A stretch of DNA of 52,198 nt from contig CAJTHM010000030.1 of the NCBI GenBank assembly GCA_910576125.1, positions 1 through 52,198 on the forward strand. Direction: 5' to 3'. Below are positions 42,966-50,308 of this stretch, piece after piece. The position numbers and the translations under genes are program-made. Source of the DNA: Lachnospiraceae bacterium (GTDB lineage: Bacteria > Bacillota > Clostridia > Lachnospirales > Lachnospiraceae). The number at the start of each line of letters is the position of its first letter. The first letter of the stretch is position 1. The notes under the pieces were generated by a model. That model did no database searches. It saw only the letters and a program-made list of their open reading frames with translations, and had not been told where the DNA came from.

Positions 42966-43910
42966 ATGGCACAACACGCAATTTTGCGGTTTGAGAAGCA
43001 CAAGGGCAACCCGGCAAGGCCGCTGGAAGCCCATCACGAAAGACAGAAAGAACAATACGCCAGCAACCCCGACATTGACACAAGCCGGAGCAAGTACAAC
43101 TTTCATATCGTCAAGCCAGAGGGCAGGTACTATCATTTCATTCAAAACCGCATTGAACAGGCCGGGTGCCGAACCCGCAAGGACAGCACACGGTTTGTCG
43201 ATACGCTGGTAACTGCCAGCCCGGAGTTTTTCAAGGGGAAATCCCCAAAGGAGATACAGGCGTTTTTCCAGAGGGCGGCGGACTTCCTCATTGGCCGGGT
43301 AGGACGGGAAAATATCGTGTCGGCGGTGGTACACATGGACGAGAAAACGCCCCACCTGCATTTGACCTTTGTTCCGCTGACAAAGGACAACCGCCTGTGT
43401 GCAAAGGAGATTATCGGCAACCGGGCAAACCTGACGAAGTGGCAGGACGATTTTCACGCCTATATGGTGGAGAAATATCCTGACTTGGAGCGTGGGGAGA
43501 GCGCCAGCAGGACAGGCCGGAAGCATATCCCCACCCGGCTTTTCAAACAGGCGGTTTCCCTCTCCCGGCAGGCAAGAGCCATTGAAGCCACACTGGACGG
43601 CATTAACCCGCTGAACGCCGGAAAGAAAAAAGAGGAAGCCCTCTCCATGCTGAAAAAGTGGTTCCCGCAGATGGAGAATTTCTCCGGGCAGTTGAAAAAG
43701 TACAAGGTCACAATCAATGACCTGCTGGCGGAGAATGAGAAGTTGGAAGCAAGGGCAAAGGCCAGCGAAAAAGGAAAGATGAAAGATACGATGGAACGGG
43801 CAAAGCTGAAAAGCGAACTGGACAATTTACAGCGGCTGGTTGACCGTATCCCGCCGGATATACTGGCGGAACTGAAACGTCAGCAGCGGCACACGGTAAA
43901 GGAAAGGTGA
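42966..43910 (+). CDS. MobV-family relaxase (Pre/Mob plasmid recombination protein)
   Basis: A 314-residue relaxase that nicks oriT for mobilisation. N-terminal HAILRFEKHKGNPARPLEAHHER, the conserved PEFFKG region, and the MobV His motif VVHMDEKTPHLHLTFVPLTKD (HxDE-x3-HxH) are visible. A C-terminal coiled coil follows from about residue 230. AAAGGAGCAGA precedes ATG 42966. The length is shorter than plasmid Pre proteins (about 400) but common in IMEs. Confidence 0.9.
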   Translation: MAQHAILRFEKHKGNPARPLEAHHERQKEQYASNPDIDTSRSKYNFHIVKPEGRYYHFIQNRIEQAGCRTRKDSTRFVDTLVTASPEFFKGKSPKEIQAFFQRAADFLIGRVGRENIVSAVVHMDEKTPHLHLTFVPLTKDNRLCAKEIIGNRANLTKWQDDFHAYMVEKYPDLERGESASRTGRKHIPTRLFKQAVSLSRQARAIEATLDGINPLNAGKKKEEALSMLKKWFPQMENFSGQLKKYKVTINDLLAENEKLEARAKASEKGKMKDTMERAKLKSELDNLQRLVDRIPPDILAELKRQQRHTVKER

Positions 43911-43982
43911 TAGATATAAGCAGAAATTTTCGCCGCCTCTGTGCGGCATTGTACCTTGAAAACTGAATATGGAGGACACTGG

Positions 43983-44180
43983 ATGGCAAAAAGTGAAAGC
44001 GATATTTTTACACCCCGAACAGGGCAGGTTATACAAGCAGAGAACGGCACGCAGTATTTTGTATGTGGGAACAACCGTATAAAAATCTCCGAACACTTCG
44101 CCGCAGGCGGGAAGCCCCTCGGTGATCTGATTGTAGATGTGGTGCGGCATACCGCAGAAAAAGCCGCTTCAACCTGATAG
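43983..44180 (+). CDS. Small transposon-encoded protein (TnpW-like)
   Basis: A 65-residue protein: MAKSESDIFTPRTGQVIQAENGTQYFVCG...ISEHFAAGGKPLGDLIVDVVRHTAEK. The pattern (short strand pair, then helix) resembles TnpW-type proteins encoded beside large serine recombinases in Tn4451-like elements. ATG 43983 has a modest GGAGGACACTGG site. Its function is unknown; a recombination accessory role is inferred from position. Confidence 0.6.
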
Positions 44181-44198
44181 CCCATCATTGATAACACG

Positions 44199-44248
44199 CC
44201 CACGCTTATGATATAATTGCCATAGAGCAAAAGTATTGTAAGCGTGGG
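44199..44248 (+). promoter_or_regulatory. Promoter of outer recombinase flanked by 10-bp inverted repeat
   Basis: CCCACGCTTA (44199-44208) and its complement TAAGCGTGGG (44239-44248) bracket a TATAAT at 44212-44217. The arms lie 29 bp before the recombinase GTG start. This may be an operator or an RNA hairpin in the 5' leader. Confidence 0.5.
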
Positions 44249-44276
44249 TTGTTTCTTTAGAAGGAGGATTTTTACG

Positions 44277-44480
44277 GTGAAACAACCTTACAATACTACG
44301 ATTTACAACACGGCGCTTTATATGAGATTGAGCCGGGACGATGAACTGCAAGGAGAAAGCGGGAGTATTCAGACACAACGCATGATGCTCCGGCAATATG
44401 CCGCCGAGCATGGCCTGAATGTCATAGATGAATATATCGACGATGGATGGTCTGGAACGAACTTTGTTGAGGTAAGATAA
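44277..44480 (+). pseudogene. Large serine recombinase (TnpX/TndX-type) of outer element, cut by insertion
   Basis: GTG 44277 with AAGGAGGATTTTTACG upstream starts a typical large serine recombinase: YNTALYMRLSRDDELQGESGSIQTQRMMLRQYAAEHGLNVIDEYIDDGWSGTNF. The catalytic serine is S19. After DDGWSGTNF, which normally continues with a charged-Arg-Pro-x-Phe segment, the frame switches to VEVR and stops. The sequence from about 44469 belongs to the second element. The C-terminal 450 or more codons should reappear beyond the right edge. Confidence 0.88.
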
Positions 44481-44520
44481 CGATACCTTTTTTGCAGAGG
44501 GTGTTATCTTACCTCTTTTT
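44469..44520 (+). terminator. 13-bp inverted repeat with T-run at the left end of the inner element
   Basis: GAGGTAAGATAAC (44469-44481) pairs perfectly with GTTATCTTACCTC (44503-44515), followed by TTTTT. It sits at the junction, and would terminate rightward transcription coming from the interrupted recombinase gene. It may also be part of the recombinase-recognised end. Confidence 0.7.
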
Positions 44521-44528
44521 GATGTATG

Positions 44529-46205
44529 TTAGATAGCATAACTCTTTACGTCGGCTCCTATCTGTCTGAAATAGGAGATACTTTCAGTAGGCTTGTCGCC
44601 TGTATCAACTCTGCCGACAAAGCTATAAAAGATTTCGATTTTGCGGGTGTTCGTTTCCTTATCCAGTTCGTGAATAAGAATACGGTCAATAAATTCATGG
44701 ACGTTTTCGTAGGTCAGTTCTTCAATCGCTGTGTATCTGCGTACCAGTGCGACAAACCTTTTTACGTCCGCGCTGCGCTCGGTGGCGTTGTCGATTTCCT
44801 GTGACAGCTCCGCAATCCTCCGGGTCAGCGTCTTTTTTTCTTCATCATAGCCGGAAGTCAGAAAAGCAAATTGTTCATCTGAAAGTTTCCCTAAAGCGTT
44901 GTCCTCGTAGAGCTTGCGGAATAAGATGTTCAGCTCGTTAATACGGTTCTGCGCCTTGTCAAGTTCTTTCCGCTGCTGTGTCAGCGTCTTTTGTACTGCC
45001 TTTGCGCTGCACTCGTTGGCGGTTTCGATAAACTCCTGTTCATGCTCTTTCACATAAGACGTTACTCGCTGCAAGTCTGCAAGGACAAGTTCTTTCAATA
45101 CGCTTTTGCGGATATAATGCGTAGTGCAGAGCATATCATTTCTTGCCCGGTTGCGGTAGTTGCCGCAAGTGTAGGCGTGTTTCCGTTCAAGCGTCCCGGC
45201 TCCGCGTACTGCATACATTTTGTAGCCGCAGTCCCCACAAAAGAGCAGCCCGGAAAACAGGTCAATTTCATCAACCTTTGTCGGGCGTTGCCGGGTGGCA
45301 ATCCGCTTCTGTGCAAGTTCAAAGGTTTCTTCATCAATCAAAGGTTCGTGAGTGTTGGGGAAGAAATACCTTTTTTCCTCCGGGTTCTTTTTCGTCTTTT
45401 TCGACTTATAAGATACCTTGTAGGTTTTCCCGGTTATGGTATGCCCTAAATACTCTTTCCTTGTCAGAATGTCGTACAGTGTCTTATCCGGCCAGTTGTA
45501 CCATGCGTTGAGCTGTGGGCGGGGGTGGCGTTTGCTCCCTGTCCTGCGGTAGCGCAGTTCCCCGACGGTCAATATCTCATTGTCCCGCAGCCAGTTCTGG
45601 ATTTCACACATACGGTCGCCCCGTACATACATTGCAAAAATCTGTTTTACGACGTGTGCCGTTTCCGGGTCGGGTATCAGATGATTGCGGTTATCCGGGT
45701 CGATAAGGTAGCCGTAAGGAGCTTCGCCGTTGACGCGCTCGCCTTTCTGTGCCTTTGCCTGTTTGACAGCCCGGATTTTCTTTGAGGTGTCGCGGGCGTA
45801 AAACTCGTTGAACCAGTTCCGCAGAGGGGTAAACTCGTTATCTTCCCTCGCTGTGTCTACACCGTCGTTAATGGCAATGTAGCGCACTTCGTATTCGGGG
45901 AAAACAATCTCTATCAGTTCGCCGGTTTTCAGATAATTACGTCCCAGACGGGAAAGGTCTTTTGTTATGACGGTCGCCACGTTCCCGGCTTCAACCTCAT
46001 GCAGCATGGCTTGAAGCCCCTCACGCTCAAAGCTCACGCCGGAAAATCCGTCGTCTACAAAAAAGCGTGTGTTGAAAAAGTGGTGTTCGTCAGCATACTT
46101 TTGTAAAATCAGTTTTTGGTTCTGTATGCTTTCGCTTTCCCCGGCTTGCATATCTTCCTGGCTCAATCTGCAATATAAAGCGGTAATCTTGTCTGTCTGT
46201 AACAT
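44529..46205 (-). CDS. Large serine recombinase (TndX/TnpX-type integrase/excisionase)
   Basis: A 558-residue site-specific recombinase. The resolvase domain has ALYCRLSQED with catalytic S15, and FFVDDGFSGVSFEREGLQAMLHEVEAGNVATVITKDLSRLGRNYLKTGELIE. The recombinase domain follows (RVNGEAPYGYLIDPDNRNHLIPDPETAHVVKQIFAMYV), then a zinc ribbon (LLFCGDCGYKMY ... YTCGNYRNRARNDMLCTTHYIR) and a coiled coil. GGAAAGGAGGACAAA precedes ATG 46205. It sits at the left end of the inner element facing the end, the usual position for the integrase. It appears intact. Confidence 0.95.
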   Translation of the reverse strand: MLQTDKITALYCRLSQEDMQAGESESIQNQKLILQKYADEHHFFNTRFFVDDGFSGVSFEREGLQAMLHEVEAGNVATVITKDLSRLGRNYLKTGELIEIVFPEYEVRYIAINDGVDTAREDNEFTPLRNWFNEFYARDTSKKIRAVKQAKAQKGERVNGEAPYGYLIDPDNRNHLIPDPETAHVVKQIFAMYVRGDRMCEIQNWLRDNEILTVGELRYRRTGSKRHPRPQLNAWYNWPDKTLYDILTRKEYLGHTITGKTYKVSYKSKKTKKNPEEKRYFFPNTHEPLIDEETFELAQKRIATRQRPTKVDEIDLFSGLLFCGDCGYKMYAVRGAGTLERKHAYTCGNYRNRARNDMLCTTHYIRKSVLKELVLADLQRVTSYVKEHEQEFIETANECSAKAVQKTLTQQRKELDKAQNRINELNILFRKLYEDNALGKLSDEQFAFLTSGYDEEKKTLTRRIAELSQEIDNATERSADVKRFVALVRRYTAIEELTYENVHEFIDRILIHELDKETNTRKIEIFYSFVGRVDTGDKPTESISYFRQIGADVKSYAI

Positions 46206-46305
46206 TTTGTCCTCCTTTCCGACGACAGACAAGCATGGTATTTGTACTGTCTATATTATACCACATACCGCTGCCTGTGTCATGTATAAAATGTGAAGAA
46301 ACGCC

Positions 46306-46473
46306 CTATTTCCGGGCGTTTGCGGGGTTCAGCTCCATGTCCTTGCGAATGAGCTTCTTTATCTTTTTATCCAGTGTGTCCGTTGCGCGTTCACTTGCGG
46401 ACGAACATACAAGGTAAGTAACTTTTCCGATTTTATGCTCCGTTGTGGTAACGGGCGTCTGGTTTTGCGTCAA
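46306..46473 (-). CDS. TnpW-family transposon protein
   Basis: A 55-residue protein from TTG 46473 (GAAAGGGGGATTTTC upstream): TQNQTPVTTTEHKIGKVTYLVCSSASERATDTLDKKIKKLIRKDM. The IGKVTYLV strand pair and the following amphipathic helix match TnpW of Tn4451-like elements. It lies 100 bp upstream of the recombinase on the same strand. Function unknown. Confidence 0.72.
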   Translation of the reverse strand: MTQNQTPVTTTEHKIGKVTYLVCSSASERATDTLDKKIKKLIRKDMELNPANARK

Positions 46474-46505
46474 AGAAAATCCCCCTTTCTTTCGCAAACA
46501 TATAA

Positions 46506-46947
46506 TACAGTCTATGAATAGCAGCAAGTCCACTATTCAAGAAAACAAAGGCTTTAATCGGACGGTTATTAGCATAACCTCATGGGAATTTCACCCCGGC
46601 ATGGTTCTCATGCAGCCCTACCCATTGCCTGCGACGCTCTTAACGCTCGGACTGTGGCTGTAAGGAAGTATCATTGTATATTTTGCGTGTCGTCGCCCGC
46701 AAGCCGCTACACTTGCTTTCCGGCGCGGTGTTGGTCGCTCGGCTGTCCGGGCGGGGATAACCTCACCCGGATAGCGTCATGGCGCACCCACCGTATGGCT
46801 CGGCGCAAAAGGAACGTATCCGATTTGCCCTATGCTGCGCCGCCGTTATCTTGCGCCGCTTTCTTTGTCAAGGTTCAGAATGGCTTTGCTGCCGCGTCAG
46901 CAGCGGAACGGAAAAGGGGGAGAGAGAAAGCGTCCCGCCGCTGCGGT
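46506..46947. other. Non-coding stretch between TnpW and Orf8-like genes
   Basis: About 440 bp with open frames on both strands but no ribosome binding site or recognisable protein. The sequence is GC-rich and contains short CCGGGCG/CGCCCGG-type dyads near 46745. It may hold recombination or transfer sites of the element. Confidence 0.4.
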
Positions 46948-47208
46948 TTATTCCTCTGCCTTAAAGGTGAGGACAGCCATCATCAGTTTTGCTTGCAGCC
47001 GTTCCCGAATGTCGTGGTCTACGCCAAAATAGACGTTCCCGCGCTCGTCGTACAGCTTCCGCATGGAGAGGCGGGCTATGTAGCCGCTGAAATGCTGCAA
47101 GACAATCTTCATAGCGTCCGGGTCGCCCTTTGTCGCTGCCAAAATGACAGGATAGGGAACAAGGGCTTTTTCCGGGTAGCCGGGTTCGTTACCATTCGTC
47201 CCATTCAT
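46948..47208 (-). CDS. Helix-turn-helix protein, Tn916 Orf8-like
   Basis: An 86-residue protein: VPYPVILAATKGDPDAMKIVLQHFSGYIARLSMRKLYDERGNVYFGVDHDIRERLQAKLMMAVLTFKAEE. It matches the conserved small protein next to the sigma-like Orf7 in Tn916-type elements. It overlaps the end of the Orf7-like gene, with GGAGG inside that gene serving as its ribosome binding site. It probably works with Orf7 in activating transfer genes. Confidence 0.82.
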   Translation of the reverse strand: MNGTNGNEPGYPEKALVPYPVILAATKGDPDAMKIVLQHFSGYIARLSMRKLYDERGNVYFGVDHDIRERLQAKLMMAVLTFKAEE

Positions 47209-47620
47209 CAGCATTTTCCTCCAGATATTTTTTTAGCAGCTCAAAAGAGCTTGTCCGCCTGTACTGTATCGTGCTTCTCGACGTATCGAACAGCTCCGCA
47301 ATCTCGGTGTCGTTCATTCCCTCGAAATAGTACAGGAGTACGGCTTTGCGCTTTTCTTCCGGCAAAGTACGGATTGCTTCAAGAAGCAGCTTCGGCGTGA
47401 TTTTCTTCCCGGCTCTTTCAAAGGCGATTTCCCCTTTGAAATATTCATCAAAGGTATGAAGCTGCCGCGCTTCTTCTAAGGTCAAGTCGGAAAAGGTAAT
47501 CTCCCTTGCCTTATGCCTGTGCAGCTCTTTGTGAGCGTCACACGCTTCATTGTGCAGTACCGTATTACAAAACTTCTGGAAAGCGCACTGTTTTATAAAC
47601 TCCCTGCGATTAGGTTCCAC
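47189..47620 (-). CDS. Sigma-70-like regulator, Tn916 Orf7-like
   Basis: A 143-residue protein from GTG 47620 (AAGGGGGTGAGAAT upstream). The C-terminal half is a sigma region 4: LLEAIRTLPEEKRKAVLLYYFEGMNDTEIAELFDTSRSTIQYRRTSSFELLKKYLEE. In Tn916, Orf7 and Orf8 drive transcription of excision and transfer genes when tetracycline relieves upstream attenuation. Here it lies downstream of a tet-style attenuator and the methyltransferase gene, on the same strand. Confidence 0.87.
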   Translation of the reverse strand: MEPNRREFIKQCAFQKFCNTVLHNEACDAHKELHRHKAREITFSDLTLEEARQLHTFDEYFKGEIAFERAGKKITPKLLLEAIRTLPEEKRKAVLLYYFEGMNDTEIAELFDTSRSTIQYRRTSSFELLKKYLEENADEWDEW

Positions 47621-47745
47621 ATTCTCACCCCCTTTCTCGTTGGAAAGTTGGTGGTGCTTCCCCCTTTTCGCGGGGCAATACTGCCTTTTGAAAAAAACGC
47701 CGAAGATTTTCGGATTTTTTTCAAAAAATTTTTTGAGCAGCAAAA

Positions 47746-47776
47746 TACGCCTGTCCGAAAAGCCCGGACAGACGTA
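47746..47776 (-). terminator. Hairpin upstream of Orf7-like gene
   Basis: Arms TACGCCTGTCCG and CGGACAGACGTA (47746-47776) with loop AAAAGCC form a stable stem. No T-run follows on the minus strand beyond TTTT. It may be an attenuator element, as found between tet and orf7 in Tn916-like elements. Confidence 0.45.
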
Positions 47777-47795
47777 TAGGTATTGTAAGCGGTAT

Positions 47796-47906
47796 TCAGA
47801 TGATTAGACAGTTCATATTGATAGACGTAGTTTTCCCCGGCGGTGGTCGGGCTTTTTTTGATGTGTCAATGACCGTCGGATTTTGTCGATATGGTATGTG
47901 CTTCAT
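47796..47906 (-). CDS. Short peptide (36 aa) with strong ribosome binding site
   Basis: ATG 47906 is preceded by AAAGGAGGTAGCCGCC. The peptide is MKHIPYRQNPTVIDTSKKARPPPGKTTSINMNCLII. It is basic and proline-rich and unlike any known fold. It lies between the methyltransferase and the Orf7-like gene and could be a leader peptide for attenuation at the hairpin 20 bp downstream, or a small protein. Confidence 0.45.
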   Translation of the reverse strand: MKHIPYRQNPTVIDTSKKARPPPGKTTSINMNCLII

Positions 47907-48082
47907 GGCGGCTACCTCCTTTTAGCCGCCGCTTTTAACAGTGATACCGCGTCATTTCATTAGAAGATAAAAAGAAACGGCGGCTTTGGTTTTTCAAAGC
48001 TGCTGCGGAAATCAAAGAACGACAAGCAACAGTTCTGATTTTGCTCCAATATGGTTATTGGGGGCACAAATTAAATCAAAAA

Positions 48083-48126
48083 AGAGCCGATAACAGCAGT
48101 ATTTCAAACTGCATATTATCGGCTCT
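48083..48126 (-). terminator. Intrinsic terminator of the RlmN/Cfr-like gene
   Basis: On the minus strand AGAGCCGATAA ... TTATCGGCTCT followed by TTTTTTG, enclosing an inner GCAGT/ACTGC stem. It lies 31 bp beyond the methyltransferase stop and is a standard rho-independent terminator. Confidence 0.88.
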
Positions 48127-48156
48127 GCGTCTGTGCGTCTGGCTCTTTTAATTAAA

Positions 48157-49146
48157 TTATTTTTGTTGTTTTTTGGCTTTATTATATGTATTAGCTAACT
48201 GTCCACAAGCTGCTTTAATCTCTCTACCATGAGAAACTCTCATGGTAACTTCAAGTCCTGTTTGCTCTAATTGATGTTTGAACGCAACCATTTCTTGTTT
48301 TTGTGGTGCTCTAATTTTTGAATTACTCGTCGGGTTGTATTGCAGCACGTTAATCATAACATTTTTGCCCTTAAACCATTTTGCAAGTTGCCTTATATCT
48401 GAGGAACGGTCATTTATACCTGGTAAAAGCAAATACGCAAATACCACTTTTCGATTATGCCTTTGTGAATAGGACAATGCTTGCTTAACAACATCTTCAA
48501 TAGCGTACATGTGCATATGAGGAATGATGCAGTTTCTCGCAGCCTGTGTTGCTGCATGTAAAGATATTGTCAACTGAATTTTTAGATGTTCTTCGCGCAA
48601 TTTTTTTAATTGATTAACTGGACCAACTGTTGATACGGTAATGCCGTCGGTTGGAAAGTTAAGTCCATTTCTATCTCGAAGAATATGGATTGCTGCAATC
48701 AAGTTGTCGTAATTGAATAAAGGTTCTCCCATTCCCATAAAAACGATACGATTTACTTTTTGACGTATCAATATGACCTGTTGCACAATTTCAGATGGTG
48801 TTAGATTACGAACGAAACCATTGCGTCCGGACTCACAAAAAATACAGCCAACAGAACAACCAACTTGCGTACTTACGCAAACAGTCCCACCATCTCGCCG
48901 TTTAATAAAAACCGTTTCGATATACCTGTTGTCTTTCAATTCATAAACATACTTTTCAGTATCGCTACTTTTATAGACTTTTTTTGTTGATATTGATAGA
49001 TTTTTTTTGTGAAATGGCTGTTTATACAATTCCGCATATAAGGCTCTTGCTTTATCCTCTCCAATTACTTCCGACATTTCTTTGTAAGTAAATCCGTATG
49101 GGTCATTCAATATTTCCGTAAGTGTACTTTTAGGTAAGTGTTTCAT
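48157..49146 (-). CDS. RlmN/Cfr-family radical SAM 23S rRNA (A2503) methyltransferase
   Basis: A 329-residue radical SAM enzyme. The 4Fe-4S motif is CxxxCxxC at C97, C101 and C104 (CSVGCIFC). C90 (TVCVSTQ) and C314 (KAACGQL) correspond to the methyl-carrying cysteines of RlmN/Cfr; GEPL is at 140-143. RlmN methylates C2 and Cfr C8 of A2503; Cfr gives resistance to phenicols, lincosamides, oxazolidinones, pleuromutilins and streptogramin A. It differs from both, lacking the FCATGDIG segment of Cfr (here FCESGRNG), so specificity is open. Mobile location and a tet-style attenuator leader favour a resistance role. The gene is much more A/T-rich than its element. Confidence 0.85.
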   Translation of the reverse strand: MKHLPKSTLTEILNDPYGFTYKEMSEVIGEDKARALYAELYKQPFHKKNLSISTKKVYKSSDTEKYVYELKDNRYIETVFIKRRDGGTVCVSTQVGCSVGCIFCESGRNGFVRNLTPSEIVQQVILIRQKVNRIVFMGMGEPLFNYDNLIAAIHILRDRNGLNFPTDGITVSTVGPVNQLKKLREEHLKIQLTISLHAATQAARNCIIPHMHMYAIEDVVKQALSYSQRHNRKVVFAYLLLPGINDRSSDIRQLAKWFKGKNVMINVLQYNPTSNSKIRAPQKQEMVAFKHQLEQTGLEVTMRVSHGREIKAACGQLANTYNKAKKQQK

Positions 49147-49329
49147 TTAATATCCTTCCTTTTGTTTTTCAGAGTTTTTGATTATGATTTCTAATTTTTC
49201 AACATCAATGATATGTGTTAATTTACATTTAGGGCAGAAAAGAGGAAAATTTCTTAATACCGTATTATAAAATACTTGAACCCTCGTCTTTCCGTTACAA
49301 ATTGGACATTTTATCCAATATTTTTTTGT
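49147..49329 (-). pseudogene. Cysteine-rich KTR zinc-ribbon protein (Tn916 Orf6-like), start codon lost
   Basis: The minus-strand frame reads KKYWIKCPICNGKTRVQVFYNTVLRNFPLFCPKCKLTHIIDVEKLEIIIKNSEKQKEGY, the Cys-rich KTR domain with two CPxCK/N knuckles. The stop abuts the methyltransferase ATG. No ATG, GTG or TTG is in frame before an upstream TGA at 49345-49347, so the start seems lost or frameshifted in a seven-A run. In Tn916-type elements this gene follows tet(M); here it follows the tet-style leader directly. Confidence 0.72.
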
Positions 49330-49439
49330 GCAAAAAAATACATGTCAATTCTCAACATGAGCATTGACCTGCATTTATACATATAACACTACAACAAAAT
49401 TAAGGCATAGTTTTTATACTATGTCTATACATCGTTAGT

Positions 49440-49600
49440 TTTGTTGTATAGCATACGCAAAATAAGCATGACAAAAAAGCCCATATTGAAAATGGGAAAA
49501 ATCTTTTTTGATTTCAATGCTTATCGAATACGCATGCTATGTAACATAAACATTTCCCCCTTTTAATAATACTATACAAAAAAAGCGGCTAATTGTCAAC
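49440..49600 (-). promoter_or_regulatory. tet(M)-style promoter and transcription attenuator leader
   Basis: Minus strand: TTGACA (49599-49594), 17-bp spacer, TATAGT (49576-49571). Then ribosome binding site AAAAGGGGGAA and an 11-codon leader gene (49553-49521) encoding MFMLHSMRIR. Then terminator CCCAT ... ATGGG with a T6 run (49496-49473). A segment at 49451-49470 (GCATACGCAAAATAAGCATG on plus) can pair with the leader coding region, giving the alternative antiterminator. This matches the arrangement known for tet(M)-type leaders, in which ribosome stalling by antibiotic allows readthrough. Confidence 0.8.
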
Positions 49601-49693
49601 ATATACATATGAATTATTTTGGCTAACTGATTGAATTGTGTAGACATATCCAAGAAGAAAGGGGAACAGTAAAATGTAACAGGGTGAATAACT

Positions 49694-50047
49694 ATGGCAA
49701 AAAGACCAGTACCGAAATACGATTTCAAGGCTTTTGGGGCAGCGATAAAGGCGGCGCGGACAGGGCGCAAGGAGAGCCGCAAGAAAGTGAGCGACGAAAT
49801 GTTTATCTCGCCGCGCTACCTTGCGAACATTGAGAACAAGGGGCAGCACCCAAGTTTACAGATTTTCTTTGAGCTTATGCTCCGCTACAATATATCCGTA
49901 GACCAGTTTCTTTTGGAAACGCCGCCAGAGAAGAACACGCAGCGGCGGCAGCTTGACGCGCTTCTTGACGGTATGAGCGATACAGGCATACGGATTGTGA
50001 GCGCAACGGCAAAGGAGATAGCGGAAGTCGAAACAGAGGGCAGATAA
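49694..50047 (+). CDS. XRE-type regulator, Tn916 Orf9-like
   Basis: A 117-residue protein: YDFKAFGAAIKAARTGRKESRKKVSDEMFISPRYLANIENKGQHPSLQIFFELMLRYNISVDQFLLE is an HTH with the ENKGQHPS segment typical of Tn916 Orf9. It is divergent from the attenuated operon, as Orf9 is opposite to orf7 in Tn916, and may repress that operon. The product appears intact. Confidence 0.87.
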   Translation: MAKRPVPKYDFKAFGAAIKAARTGRKESRKKVSDEMFISPRYLANIENKGQHPSLQIFFELMLRYNISVDQFLLETPPEKNTQRRQLDALLDGMSDTGIRIVSATAKEIAEVETEGR

Positions 50048-50308
50048 GAAGTGTCCGTCAGAATTGAATAAGGTTTAGAGAGCGTTGTAATCTTTTTTTG
50101 AGGATTGCAGCGTTTTTCTTTTGCGGAAGTTTGGCAAAACCGGGCATAGCTCCGTAGTAAGGCATAAGGGATAAAAACATTCGTAGCAAGCATAGGAAGC
50201 GGGTACCCACTTCCGTATTTTCCCCTCCCGCGCTGCGGCGCGTCGGTTGAAAATTGCTTGTTGGGAAGTGTCCCAAACCCTCGGAACGGAAAGGAAAGGA
50301 GCGAATAC
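50048..50308. other. Intergenic upstream of mobC, candidate oriT region
   Basis: The 261-bp gap contains the palindrome GGAAGCGGGTACCCACTTCC (50195-50214, one mismatch) and a GC-rich GCGCTGCGGCGCG dyad at about 50230. oriT sites of MOBP/MobC systems usually lie just upstream of mobC, so this is the best place for it. The nic site cannot be identified. Confidence 0.45.

Noticed and set aside
46582..47400. A 272-codon plus-strand frame across the Orf8/Orf7-like region
   Set aside because: It overlaps two recognised minus-strand genes, has no ribosome binding site, and its residues look like antisense translation.
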